Below are positions 47,726-57,850 of a DNA stretch of 64,000 bases, in pieces. Positions within the stretch are counted from its first letter, which is position 1. Each line of letters starts with the position of its first letter. Below the pieces are notes generated by a model that worked only from the letters and a program-made list of their open reading frames with translations, had not been told where the DNA came from and made no database searches. Source of the stretch: Streptococcus salivarius (GTDB lineage Bacteria > Bacillota > Bacilli > Lactobacillales > Streptococcaceae); assembly GCF_002094975.1 (NCBI RefSeq), contig NZ_CP015283.1:1101501-1165500 (forward strand), written 5' to 3'. Position numbers and translations under genes: made by a program.

Positions 47726-47962
47726 TATCTATCTTAAAGATGATTTGGTGTTTTATTAAAATATTAGATATAAGGTTAAGTAATAGAGATTTTAGGATTT
47801 ATTTTATGCAAAACAGATCAGTGGTTTAAATTTCAGGAAAAGATTATTATAAATATTGATATGTACTAAAATACTTATGTGAAAAGGTTTATTGGTTGTC
47901 ATGAAGTCCTAGCTGCAAATCACAACTCGTTTTTTATATTGATTAAAAATTAGAGAAAATAC
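47726..47962. other. AT-rich gap, nothing recognised
   Basis: No frame with an RBS, no strong hairpin and no repeat are seen between the fibre gene 2 terminator and the protease promoter. Confidence 0.6.
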
Positions 47963-47991
47963 TTGCTTAATGATTAAAAAAAAGATACGAT
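47963..47991 (+). promoter_or_regulatory. Candidate promoter of the metalloprotease gene
   Basis: TTGCTT (47963-47968) and TACGAT (47986-47991) are 17 bases apart. Both boxes deviate from consensus, so the assignment is moderate. It would give a leader of about 100 bases. Confidence 0.5.
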
Positions 47992-48100
47992 AGACTTTGG
48001 AAGAAGGTTAATAAATGTATAGAGTGCGTATTTTTTCAATAATGTCTTTGTTTTTGACGCCCATTTGGGGTACAAGGATTAACTTATAGGAAGATTTTGA

Positions 48101-51100
48101 ATGAAACAAGCAAATCATGTTTTTGAAAAAGTGACAAAATACGGCATTCGTAAGTTGTCGGTAGGTGTAGGACCAGTTGCTATCGGGACATTCTTGTTAG
48201 CAGGTGGTTTTTTCGTGTCTAAACCAGTCTCTGCAGATCAGGTTACTAAGGATGCAACGGTACACATGGCCTATGTCGCTGAAAATGAATTAACAGCTGA
48301 AGAGCAACAGCAAGTGGTCCATGCTATTCCTGAGGACTACCAGAATGAAGATACTTTTTATTTGGTCTACAAACGTAAGGGTGCTACGCAAACTAGTCTT
48401 CCTCAGACAGGAAGTTCTGACTGGGTAGCGTCAGGTTTAGGACTAGCAACGGCGACCATGGCTGTGTTGCTGTTTTCAAAAAAACATCGTAAAAAAATTA
48501 TTGGTTTGGTCTTGATTGGGGCCGCAGGGCAAAGTCTCCTTGTGCCAATAGAGGTTCTTGCCTTGCAAAACAAGGAGTTGCAGGCCTATAATCAGACCCT
48601 TGCTGTTGTAGACGAGGCGGACCTAGCTAAAGGTGTTATTGCAATTGATGGTTATGAGTATGTTGGTTATCTGCGTTACTCAGCTAAGCCAGAGCTTGAA
48701 CAACCTTTGGAGAATACTTTGCAGGGGCTTGAGTCTTCAATAAAAGAAGAGACTACAGTAAATCAGGGTACAGCTGATAAGGATAGTGAGGGAATCAGTT
48801 GGAAAAAGGGAACTCAGGAGTCAGGTCATGAGGGCGAAGCTCTAGTTCAACCTGCTAATCCAGAGTATACCGAACCAATTAGTGCTAAAGGCACACAAGA
48901 AGTTGGTCACGAAGGCGAAGCCCTTGTTCAACCAGTGGCTCCAGAATATACCGGCCCAATCAGTGCTAACGGCACACAAGAAGTTGGCAATGAAGGAGAG
49001 GCTGTGGTTCAACCAGCCAATCCAGCATATACTGGTTCAATCAGTAGCGATACTACAAGTGCCAATGGTACGCAAGAAGTTGGTCACGAAGGTGAAGCTG
49101 TGGTTCAGCCTGTCAATCCAGCGTACACTGGTTCAATCAATAGCGACACTACCAGTGCCAAAGGCACACAAGAATCAGGCCACGAAGGTGAGGCCCTTGT
49201 TCAACCTGTCGCCCCAGAATATACCGGCCCAATCAGTGCCAATGGTACGCAAGAATCAGGTCACGAAGGTGAAGCTATTGTTCAACCCGTAGCCCCAGAG
49301 TATACAGGTCCAATCAGTGCCAATGGCACCCAGGAAGCTGGTCACGAGGGTGAAGCTGTAGTTCAGCCTGTCAATCCAGCGTACACTGGTTCAATCAATA
49401 GCGACACTACCAGTGCCAAAGGCACACAAGAATCAGGCCACGAAGGTGAGGCCCTTGTTCAACCTGAGAATCCTGTTCATACCCCAGTTGTCGGTAGTAT
49501 CACAGAGACTGAAACACAAGCCATCGATTATCCTATTGAAGTGATTACGGATGATAACAAATATGTGGATGAAGAAGTTGTCGAACAAGAGGGTAAAAAA
49601 GGTAGCCAAGAAATCCAGAAAATTTACCAAACCATTGATGGTGTCAAGGTTGGTGAGCCGACTATTGTGTCAGGTAAGGTTATTGAGGTGCCACAACCTA
49701 GAAAAATCCGTCGTGGAAGCAAGCCTCTAGATGGCACAACGACCGAAGAATCTATTGTAGAGCTTCCATTTAAAGAAATTGTCCAAGAAGATGACACACT
49801 TGAGAAAGGCACTTTACAGGTTGTCCAAGAAGGTCAAAAAGGCCAAAATAAAATCACCAAGGTTTATAAGACCTATAAGGGAAACAAGACTGCTGAAGAA
49901 CCAACTGTTACTGAAACAGTGCTAGTGCCTGTCCAAGATCGTATCGTTCGCAAAGGAACTAAGGTATCTGAAAAACCAGTGCTTACGCTGACACAGATTG
50001 ACAAGGATGACTTGGGTCGAAGTGCTAAACTTAGCTACAACTTGACTAATCCAGGTTCAGCAACTATCACGACTATTAAAGCGGTCCTTAAGCAAGATGG
50101 ACAGGTTGTTCAAACGCTTGATATTCCTAGCACGACCTTGACTGCTGACCTAACCAACTTAGACTATTACAAGCCTTATACTCTTACAACAACCATGACC
50201 TTTGATCGTGGCAATGGTGAGGAGAGTCAGGTTTTGGCAGACCAAACTCTCCAACTGGATCTCAAGAAGGTTGAGCTTAAAGATTTTGCACGTACAGATT
50301 TGATCAAGTATGACAATCAAACAGAAGTGGATGAGACTCGTCTGACAGCTGTGCCTCAAGATCTCACGAATTACTACTTGAAACTGACTTCTGCGGATCA
50401 AAAGACGACTTACTTGGCAGTGAAAGCCATCGAAGAAACAACAGTTGATGGCAAGGCGGTTTATAAGGTAACTGCAGAAGCGGACAATTTGGTACAACGT
50501 GATGCCCAAAACCATTTTGCACAAACCTATAGCTATTACATTGAGAAACCTAAGGCTAGCCAAGCCAATGTCTACTATGATTTTGCTGACTTGGTCAATG
50601 CCATTCAAGCAAATCCATCTGGTGAATTTAGACTGGGCCAAAGCATGAGTGCTCGTCACGTCATTCCAAACGGCAAGTCATACATTACTTCAGAATTTAC
50701 TGGTAAGTTGCTAAGTGATGGTGACAAACGCTATGCCATCTATGATTTAGAGCATCCATTGTTTAATGTTATCAATGGCGGAACTATCAAAAACATCAAC
50801 TTTGAAAATGTAGATATCAATCGCCCTGGCCAAAATCAAATCGCGACGGTTGGATTTAACCTTAAAAATAAAGGTCTGATTGAAGATGTTAAGGTGACTG
50901 GTTCAGTTACTGGTAACAATGACGTGGCTGGTATCGTCAATAAGATTGATGAAGATGGCAAGATTGAGAATGTCGCCTTTGTCGGTAAGATTGACTCTGT
51001 CGGTAATAACTCGACAGTTGGTGGAATTGCTGGTTCAAACTACATGGGATTCGTTAACAGAGCCTATGTCGATGCGACTATTACAGCTCAAAATGCCAAT

Positions 51101-54043
51101 GCAAGTATGTTAGTGCCATTTGTTACTTACATGCTTAACAGTTGGAAGTCAGGAACTAAGGCCAAGGTGACCAATTCAGTAGCCAAGGGTGTTCTTGATG
51201 TCAAAAACACACGAAATGTCGGTGGGATTGTTGCTAAGACATGGCCATACGGTGCTGTTCAAGACAACGTGACCTATGCCAAGGTTATTAAAGGTCAAGA
51301 AATCTTTGCTTCGAATGATGTCAATGATGAAGATGGTGGTCCTCATATCAAAGACCTCTTTGGTGTTGTTGGTTATAGCTCGGCCGAAGATGGCACGGGT
51401 AAAGATACCAAGAGTCCTAAAAAACTCAAACATTTGACTAAGGAAGAAGCCGACAAGCGTGTTGAAGGTTACAAGATCACAGCTGATACATTTGTCAGCG
51501 AGCCTTACGCGTTGAACACCCTTAACAACGTTTCTAGTCAAGCAGATTTTGCCAATATTCAAGACTATAATCCAGAATACAAACAGGCTTACAAGAATAT
51601 TGAGAAATTCCAGCCATTCTATAACAAGGATTATATTGTCAACCAAGCCAACAAACTGGCTAAAGACCATAACTTGAATACCAAAGAGGTGCTCTCAGTG
51701 ACACCAATGAAAGACAGTAATTTTGTTACTGACCTAAGCGCTGCTAACAAGATTATTGTTCACTACGCTGATGGTACCAAAGACTACTTCAAGCTTTCAG
51801 AGAGTTCAGAAGGGTTGAGCAATGTTAAGGAATATACTGTCACTGATTTGGGTATCAAGTATACTCCGAACATCGTTCAAAAAGACCATTCAAGCCTTAT
51901 CAATGGAATCGTTGATATCTTGAAACCGATTGAGTTGCAGTCTGACCCAATTTACCAAAAACTTGGTCGTACAGGTCCAAATAAGGTCAATGCTATCAAG
52001 AACCTTTTCTTGGAAGAGAGCTTTGAGGCTGTTAAAACTAATTTGATCAACCTTGTGACTAAGCTGGTTCAAAATGAAGACCACCAGCTTAACCAATCAC
52101 CAGCTGCTCAACAAATGATTCTTGACAAGGTTGAGAAGAATAAAGCAGCCCTCTTGCTAGGCTTGACCTACTTGAATCGTTATTACGGTGTGAAGTTTGA
52201 TGATCTTAACATCAAAGAAATCATGCTCTTCAAACCAGATTTCTATGGTAAAAATGTGGATGTCCTTGACCGTTTGATTGAGATTGGCTCTAAGGAAAAT
52301 AATATCAGTGGTTCAAGAACCTACGATGCTTTCGGTGAAGTTCTCGCTAAGAGTACCCTTTCTAGTGATCTTACCGACTTCCTCAACTACAACCGAAAAC
52401 TCTTTACCACTATCGACAATATGAATGATTGGTTCATTGATGCCGCTAAGGATAAGGTTTACGTTGTAGAGAAGGCGTCTCAAAATGAAGGTGTTGGTGA
52501 GCACAAGTATCGTGTTTATGACAACCTCAGTCGTGGTCTCCACCGCAAGATGATTTTGCCATTGTTGAACCTTGATAAGACAGAAATGTTCCTGATTTCT
52601 ACTTATGACACCATGTCTTATGGTACAGCTAACAAGTACAACACAACCCTAGAAAAGTTGAAACCTGAGATTGATCTAGCGGCTCAACGTCAAATCAACT
52701 ACCTTGATTTCTGGCAAAGATTGGCCGCAGATAATGTCAAAAACAAATTGTTCAAAGACATTGTCAATCCAATCTGGGAAGGTTTCTACGTCTGGGGTCA
52801 TGGTTGGCCAGGTTGGCCAGAGCGCTACGGCCAATTTAAGAACAGTACGGAAGTCTATGCGCCAATCCGTGAAATCTATGGACCAGTCGGTGAGTACTAC
52901 GGTGATAACGGAGCTATGGCTGGTGCCTATGCTGCCATCTACGACAATCCATATGATAATCGTGCCAAGGTTACCTTCGTCATGTCTAACATGATTAGTG
53001 AGTACGGTGCATCAGCCTTCACTCATGAAACAACCCATATCAATGACCGTATTGCCTACTTTGGAGGTTTTGGTCGTCGTGAAGGAACAAATGTTGAAGC
53101 CTATGCCCAAGGAATGTTGCAATCACCAGCTACTCAAGGTCACCAAGGTGAATACGGTGCCTTAGGCCTTAACATGACCTTTGAAAGAGCCAACGATGGT
53201 AACCAGTGGTACAACACCAATCCAAACAAGTTGAACTCTCGTGAGGCCATCGACCGTTACATGAAGGGCTACAACGATACCCTTATGCTTCTAGATTCAC
53301 TTGAAGGAGAAGCAGTCCTCAGTCAAGGCAAGCAAGAGCTCAATAACGCATGGTTCAAGAAGGTAGATAAACAGCTACGAGGCAATAGTAAAAACCAATA
53401 CGACAAGGTGCGTGCTCTAAGTGATAGCGAAAAGGCTATTAGTTTGACCACTATTGATGACCTTGTGGATAATAACCTCATGACCAATCGTGGACCTGGA
53501 AATGGTGTTTATAAACCGGAGGACTTTTCTTCTGCCTATGTCAATGTGCCTATGATGTCTGCTATTTATGGTGGTAATACCAGTGAGGGCTCTCCAGGTG
53601 CTATGTCCTTCAAGCACAATACCTTCAGACTCTGGGGTTACTACGGCTATGAAAAAGGCTTCCTAGGTTATGCGACCAACAAGTATAAACAAGAAGCAAA
53701 AGCGGCTGGTAAGAGCACCCTAGGTGATGACTTTATCATTAACAAGATTTCTGAGGGTCAGTTCAACTCCCTAGAAGACTTCAAGAAGGCCTACTTTAAA
53801 GAAGTGAAAGAAAAAGCGTCACATGGTTTGACGACCGTTACGATTGATGGTACATCAGTAAGCTCTTACGATGATTTGTTAGCCTTGTTTAAAGCGGCAG
53901 TCGCCAAAGACGCTGCAAGTCTTAAAACAGATAATAATGGCAATAAATCTGTGTCAACAAGCCATACGACAAAACTCAAAGAAGCTGTCTATAAGAAACT
54001 CCTACAAGAGACAGATAGTTTCACAAGTTCTATTTTCAAATAA
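48101..54043 (+). CDS. M26-family surface zinc metalloprotease (IgA1 protease / ZmpB-like)
   Basis: This 1980-residue protein has a YSIRK-like signal (YGIRKLSVGVGPVAIG) followed by an N-terminal LPQTG (100-104) and hydrophobic segments (about 108-150), the unusual N-terminal anchor typical of streptococcal M26 proteases. Eight GTQESGHEGEA repeats span residues 236-462. Two G5-like domains follow (about 475-635), then a GLUG-like segment near 940-1000. The catalytic motif is HETTH (1642-1646); the third zinc ligand fits E1666, exactly 20 residues after the second His, as in IgA1 proteases. The SD is weak (AGGAAG, about 9 bases upstream). IgA1 cleavage is possible, but ZmpB/ZmpC-like specificity for other host proteins is equally compatible. 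Confidence 0.93.
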   Translation: MKQANHVFEKVTKYGIRKLSVGVGPVAIGTFLLAGGFFVSKPVSADQVTKDATVHMAYVAENELTAEEQQQVVHAIPEDYQNEDTFYLVYKRKGATQTSLPQTGSSDWVASGLGLATATMAVLLFSKKHRKKIIGLVLIGAAGQSLLVPIEVLALQNKELQAYNQTLAVVDEADLAKGVIAIDGYEYVGYLRYSAKPELEQPLENTLQGLESSIKEETTVNQGTADKDSEGISWKKGTQESGHEGEALVQPANPEYTEPISAKGTQEVGHEGEALVQPVAPEYTGPISANGTQEVGNEGEAVVQPANPAYTGSISSDTTSANGTQEVGHEGEAVVQPVNPAYTGSINSDTTSAKGTQESGHEGEALVQPVAPEYTGPISANGTQESGHEGEAIVQPVAPEYTGPISANGTQEAGHEGEAVVQPVNPAYTGSINSDTTSAKGTQESGHEGEALVQPENPVHTPVVGSITETETQAIDYPIEVITDDNKYVDEEVVEQEGKKGSQEIQKIYQTIDGVKVGEPTIVSGKVIEVPQPRKIRRGSKPLDGTTTEESIVELPFKEIVQEDDTLEKGTLQVVQEGQKGQNKITKVYKTYKGNKTAEEPTVTETVLVPVQDRIVRKGTKVSEKPVLTLTQIDKDDLGRSAKLSYNLTNPGSATITTIKAVLKQDGQVVQTLDIPSTTLTADLTNLDYYKPYTLTTTMTFDRGNGEESQVLADQTLQLDLKKVELKDFARTDLIKYDNQTEVDETRLTAVPQDLTNYYLKLTSADQKTTYLAVKAIEETTVDGKAVYKVTAEADNLVQRDAQNHFAQTYSYYIEKPKASQANVYYDFADLVNAIQANPSGEFRLGQSMSARHVIPNGKSYITSEFTGKLLSDGDKRYAIYDLEHPLFNVINGGTIKNINFENVDINRPGQNQIATVGFNLKNKGLIEDVKVTGSVTGNNDVAGIVNKIDEDGKIENVAFVGKIDSVGNNSTVGGIAGSNYMGFVNRAYVDATITAQNANASMLVPFVTYMLNSWKSGTKAKVTNSVAKGVLDVKNTRNVGGIVAKTWPYGAVQDNVTYAKVIKGQEIFASNDVNDEDGGPHIKDLFGVVGYSSAEDGTGKDTKSPKKLKHLTKEEADKRVEGYKITADTFVSEPYALNTLNNVSSQADFANIQDYNPEYKQAYKNIEKFQPFYNKDYIVNQANKLAKDHNLNTKEVLSVTPMKDSNFVTDLSAANKIIVHYADGTKDYFKLSESSEGLSNVKEYTVTDLGIKYTPNIVQKDHSSLINGIVDILKPIELQSDPIYQKLGRTGPNKVNAIKNLFLEESFEAVKTNLINLVTKLVQNEDHQLNQSPAAQQMILDKVEKNKAALLLGLTYLNRYYGVKFDDLNIKEIMLFKPDFYGKNVDVLDRLIEIGSKENNISGSRTYDAFGEVLAKSTLSSDLTDFLNYNRKLFTTIDNMNDWFIDAAKDKVYVVEKASQNEGVGEHKYRVYDNLSRGLHRKMILPLLNLDKTEMFLISTYDTMSYGTANKYNTTLEKLKPEIDLAAQRQINYLDFWQRLAADNVKNKLFKDIVNPIWEGFYVWGHGWPGWPERYGQFKNSTEVYAPIREIYGPVGEYYGDNGAMAGAYAAIYDNPYDNRAKVTFVMSNMISEYGASAFTHETTHINDRIAYFGGFGRREGTNVEAYAQGMLQSPATQGHQGEYGALGLNMTFERANDGNQWYNTNPNKLNSREAIDRYMKGYNDTLMLLDSLEGEAVLSQGKQELNNAWFKKVDKQLRGNSKNQYDKVRALSDSEKAISLTTIDDLVDNNLMTNRGPGNGVYKPEDFSSAYVNVPMMSAIYGGNTSEGSPGAMSFKHNTFRLWGYYGYEKGFLGYATNKYKQEAKAAGKSTLGDDFIINKISEGQFNSLEDFKKAYFKEVKEKASHGLTTVTIDGTSVSSYDDLLALFKAAVAKDAASLKTDNNGNKSVSTSHTTKLKEAVYKKLLQETDSFTSSIFK
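48806..49486 (+). repeat. Eight in-frame repeats in the metalloprotease
   Basis: The units begin K/N-GTQE-S/V/A-GHEGEA and come in a 27-residue form (ending PEYTGPISA) and a 32-residue form (ending PAYTGSINSDTTSA). Order by form is short, short, long, long, short, short, long, partial. Units 4 and 7 are almost identical in DNA. Such arrays change copy number between strains. Confidence 0.9.
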
Positions 54044-54053
54044 TAGATGAAAG

Positions 54054-54085
54054 AAACCCTTTTGGTAACTGCCAAAGGGGTTTTT
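54054..54085 (+). terminator. Terminator of the metalloprotease gene
   Basis: AAACCCTTTTGG (54054-54065) pairs with CCAAAGGGGTTT (from 54072) around a short loop and ends in a T-run. Confidence 0.9.
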
Positions 54086-54389
54086 GATACTGTCGGGAAT
54101 GCGGGTGGTAGGAGCCTTTAGGTCAGTGTTGGCAAGGGATTGAGAAAGATGTGAGTTAAGCCATTAAAAAAATTCCTTTTGAAGGGAGAGAATTTTGAAT
54201 TTTAATAAATATCACTATAACTAAAAAATAAGGTTAGAGTGACGAACGTTTTTAATAAAAGATGGTTTGATATAAAAGTATTTTGAAAATTATAGAACTG
54301 ACAAAATAGGGGATTGTGCTAAACAAAAGTACGAACGATTTGATGTTTCAAAGGACTTAGATAAAAGTTTTAAATTAATGTTTTTTAAT
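54086..54389. other. Gap upstream of the mucin-binding adhesin, nothing recognised
   Basis: AT-rich sequence without a plausible gene or RNA. The first 60 bases are more GC-rich than the rest. Confidence 0.5.
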
Positions 54390-54453
54390 AAAAGTTAAAC
54401 TTTTACACGATTATTAGTATATATTTGACAATTTAATAATTATAGTATAAAAT
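54390..54453 (+). promoter_or_regulatory. Promoter of the third adhesin gene with an upstream dyad
   Basis: TTGACA (54425-54430) is paired with TAAAAT (54448-54453, 17-base spacer) or TATAAA (54446-54451, 15-base spacer). A near-perfect dyad AAAAGTT-A-AACTTTT (54390-54404) ends 20 bases before the -35 and may be an operator. It does not resemble the TTGTCAGA boxes of the two fibre genes. Confidence 0.65.
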
Positions 54454-54499
54454 GGAAAACGTATATAAAGTAATTTGGATATTGAGGAAATTTATTATT

Positions 54500-57400
54500 A
54501 TGAGAGATATGTTTAATAAACGCCAACGTTTTTCATTAAGAAAATATAGCTTTGGTGTGGCCTCTGTCCTTTTGGGAGTTTCAATCTTCTCAAATGCACA
54601 GGGTGCCCAAGCTGACGAAACGGTAGCACCAACTACCGCAGGTATGGAAACAACTGCTGAGCCAGATGTCGTCGTGGAGCAATCAACACCAACAACAGCA
54701 TCAGTAGCTCCAGCAACAACAGAAAACACACCAAGTTCAGTCTCTACTGTGGCCTTGGCTAGTGAACAACCCCAATCAGTAGCTCAAAACAGCCAAGCAA
54801 CTTCAACAACTAGTCAAACAGCAGCTAGTTCAGAAGTAGCTTCTCAGGCTGCATCGCAAGCGAGCTCTGAATCTGCAGCAGCGGCTGCTTCATCTGTAGT
54901 TACTAGTGCACAAGCTCTTAGCTCAGCAGCTGTAGCAGAAACTCCAGCTGCTGGTCAAGTATCAGCACAAACAAGTGCGGCTGCTTCAGTTGCGACTGTA
55001 GCAGAAACTGCCAGTGCAGAGTCTACGACTAACGCTGTAAATAGCGTCCTTAAAGTAGCGACTAGCGAGTTGGCTGTGACAAGCAGTGAATTGAATGCTG
55101 CTGAAGCAAGCCTTAACTCTGAAAATCTCATCAACGCTATGGGTCTTGCAGTATCAAACCGTAGCCTTCGTACAGCTGATGCGGTTGCTGTTTTGACAAA
55201 TGCTGGAGCAGGCTCAACAAACCCTGACTTGACAAACCTCGGCTACAAACTTGACTATTTACCAGGGCGTCAACAATACTTTGTTAACATTGACTACATC
55301 AACCACCTCAAAGTCGGTCGTGATAACCGTGGGGGGGTGAGACCTTATGACTTTATTGAAAACGGTAATTTCTTTGTTACACCAAACTATGCTAACCTTG
55401 GTATTATTGACTATGTTGATGAAGCAGGAAACAAGATCCCTGGATCTTCAACCTACCGTATCAATAACTCAACTGAAACAATTACAGCAAACGGTAAGAC
55501 TTACAATAAAATCTACGATGCTGGTGTAACAGAACTTCCACCAGTACCAGCAGGATACCGCATCAAGTATGCAACTGCTGACAAATCAAAAGCTAATGCT
55601 TACGTAGATGTCTTGAAGTCAGAACGTCAATACGACTATAACAACGGTGTTGCAACTATCCGTTCTGAACGTTCTTGGGACCGTAACCAAAGTCGTGTCG
55701 TTGACCTTGTTCAATTTGCTAACGGTTCACAAGGTTTGGATGCTTCAATTGATGCCAATGGTGGTGGTCAATACCTAGCTCCAGGATACCGTTACCACAT
55801 TATCGTTGAAAAAGACACTAGAGATGTCACTAAAGCAACAAGTCAAACAGTGACTTACACTGGTGCTGATACGAAGACACCAGCTGCTAACACTCAAAAT
55901 GACTTTAGCTTCAACGGTAAAGAAGACCCAACAACTAATACAACAACTTGGACTGAAACGACTCATACTTATGGAACAGTTAAGACTCCGGTTGTTACTG
56001 GTTACTATGCTGATAAAGCTGTAGCAGGTGGTAAGACAGTTACTCCAGATGCACCAAATGCAACAGACACAGTGACATACAAAGCCTTTGGTAAATTTAT
56101 CGCTGTGGATGAAAATGGAAATCCAATTCCAGGTGTATCAACAACTGCCTACACAAACGATCCAAATGATGCGACTAAGATGATTGCCATCGACAAGACG
56201 CTTCCAAGCATTCCTGGCTACACTGTTAAGGTTGTACCTGCCACACCAGGTGACTTGTCTAGCGATACTAAGGTTGTTTACGTTAAGAACGATCAAAAAG
56301 CAAGTGTTACTTACCGTGATGAAACAAGCGGTTCAATCCTTGAAACAGTTGCTTTGGCTGGTAAGTCTGGCGAAGCGATTAACTACTCAACAGCTGAACG
56401 TATCAAACACTATCAAGACCTTGGCTATGCCCTTGTGACAGATGGTTACCCAGCTGGTGCAAGCTTTGACTTGGATAGCACAGTTGACCAAGCTTGGACA
56501 GTAAGCTTCAAACGTGTAGCACTTGACTTTAATCCAGACAATGCACACGAACCAGGAACTCCAATCTACCCTAACCAACCAAACGGTCCAAAATGGCCAG
56601 CTAAGGATGCTTACCTTAAAGATGTTACTTACACTGTTCACTATACAAGCAAGAACAGAAATGCTAAATTGCCAGCAGATAGTGTTCAAAAGGCACAATG
56701 GAAACGTTCATTGACCCTTGATTCTGTAACAGGTGACATTCTTACTGCAGGTGAATGGAAGGCTGATAAGACTAAGTTCGACCTCGTAATCACACCATTG
56801 GTTAACGGTTATTTCGCCGATAAAGGCCGTGTGGCTTCTCAAGATGTCACTATGGACAACAAGGTTGAAACTGTTACTTACACTAAATTTGGTAAGATTA
56901 TTGCCGTTGACGAAAAAGGTAATCCAATCCCAGGTGTTGAAGCAGTTACTTACACAAATGATCCTAACGATCCAACTAAGGCTGCCATGACACTTGTTCC
57001 TGAAGTAAAGGGTTACAAGGCCGAGAAGACTGCTGTGACACCAAGCAACCCTGGTGCTGATACAAAGGTTATTTATAAGTTAACTAACGCAGAACCCGCT
57101 AAACCGACAACTAACAAAGACCTTGGTACTATCGTTGTCATCTACCGTGATGAATATGGCAACCAAATCAAGATGCCACTCGTTATCACTAACTCTGTTG
57201 GTTCTGAAGTTAACGTTCACGGTGACCGTTATATCTACCGGAATGGTGTGAAATACGAATTGATTCGTCAAGAAGGTAAATCTACAGACAAGATGACAAA
57301 AGGTCAAACAGTCGTGACCTATATTTATCGTAAGGTCGAAGATGGCTCAACACCTTCAAATGGTAATAATGGTCAATCTGGAAATGGTGGAAATTCAACT

Positions 57401-57664
57401 TCTAAAGCTGTAAAAGCGGCCTCAAACGGATCTAAAGGTTCTGGATCAGCAGCCGATGGCGCTTCAGATGGTAAAGGTTCAGATAAGAAGAAATCTGGAA
57501 ACAAAGATGGTAAGAAGGCAGATGGTTCTGATAAAGCTAAAGAAGGCGACGAACAATTGCCAGTAACAGGTGAATCAGATAACAACCTCGCAGCAATGGG
57601 TGTTGTTGTTATGGGACTTATGTCAGGACTTGCGGCTATGAATCGTCGTAAAAACCAAGACTAA
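54500..57664 (+). CDS. LPxTG-anchored mucin-binding-type adhesin (1054 aa)
   Basis: The ATG at 54500 is chosen because an in-frame ATG at 54452 overlaps the -10 box, while MRDMFNKRQRFSLRK aligns with the starts of the two fibre proteins; GAGGA lies about 12 bases upstream. After the YSIRK signal comes an Ala/Ser/Thr-rich stretch to about residue 200. A unique domain precedes mucin-binding-type repeats: GKFIAVDENGNPIPGV and GKIIAVDEKGNPIPGV units, a VTYRDETSG unit and a final VVIYRDEYGNQI unit (MucBP/Mub-like). A Gly/Ser/Lys-rich linker leads to LPVTG (1020-1024), a hydrophobic segment and NRRKNQD. Attachment to mucin or other glycoproteins is the likely role. Confidence 0.9.
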   Translation: MRDMFNKRQRFSLRKYSFGVASVLLGVSIFSNAQGAQADETVAPTTAGMETTAEPDVVVEQSTPTTASVAPATTENTPSSVSTVALASEQPQSVAQNSQATSTTSQTAASSEVASQAASQASSESAAAAASSVVTSAQALSSAAVAETPAAGQVSAQTSAAASVATVAETASAESTTNAVNSVLKVATSELAVTSSELNAAEASLNSENLINAMGLAVSNRSLRTADAVAVLTNAGAGSTNPDLTNLGYKLDYLPGRQQYFVNIDYINHLKVGRDNRGGVRPYDFIENGNFFVTPNYANLGIIDYVDEAGNKIPGSSTYRINNSTETITANGKTYNKIYDAGVTELPPVPAGYRIKYATADKSKANAYVDVLKSERQYDYNNGVATIRSERSWDRNQSRVVDLVQFANGSQGLDASIDANGGGQYLAPGYRYHIIVEKDTRDVTKATSQTVTYTGADTKTPAANTQNDFSFNGKEDPTTNTTTWTETTHTYGTVKTPVVTGYYADKAVAGGKTVTPDAPNATDTVTYKAFGKFIAVDENGNPIPGVSTTAYTNDPNDATKMIAIDKTLPSIPGYTVKVVPATPGDLSSDTKVVYVKNDQKASVTYRDETSGSILETVALAGKSGEAINYSTAERIKHYQDLGYALVTDGYPAGASFDLDSTVDQAWTVSFKRVALDFNPDNAHEPGTPIYPNQPNGPKWPAKDAYLKDVTYTVHYTSKNRNAKLPADSVQKAQWKRSLTLDSVTGDILTAGEWKADKTKFDLVITPLVNGYFADKGRVASQDVTMDNKVETVTYTKFGKIIAVDEKGNPIPGVEAVTYTNDPNDPTKAAMTLVPEVKGYKAEKTAVTPSNPGADTKVIYKLTNAEPAKPTTNKDLGTIVVIYRDEYGNQIKMPLVITNSVGSEVNVHGDRYIYRNGVKYELIRQEGKSTDKMTKGQTVVTYIYRKVEDGSTPSNGNNGQSGNGGNSTSKAVKAASNGSKGSGSAADGASDGKGSDKKKSGNKDGKKADGSDKAKEGDEQLPVTGESDNNLAAMGVVVMGLMSGLAAMNRRKNQD

Positions 57665-57701
57665 GATTTCCACACCTTATCTCTCATAAATTCCAAAAAT
57701 A

Positions 57702-57740
57702 AAATCTCTCTCGAGTGAATTGCTCGGGAGAGATTTTTTG
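57702..57740 (+). terminator. Terminator of the mucin-binding adhesin gene
   Basis: AAATCTCTCTCGAG pairs with CTCGGGAGAGATTT around TGAATTG and ends in six T residues. Confidence 0.92.
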
Positions 57741-57850
57741 GGTCTTTGTAGATAAAACTCAGGAAAGCTCCAAATGTTTGTGAATCTTTTAAGCAGTATT
57801 TAGCTTGATAAGGTACAATAGAGTAAGACAAAACGAATGAGGAGACTGTC

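Noticed and set aside
54452..54499. N-terminal extension of the third adhesin from an upstream ATG
   Set aside because: The ATG lies in the -10 region of a good promoter and lacks an SD; homology to the other YSIRK proteins begins at 54500.
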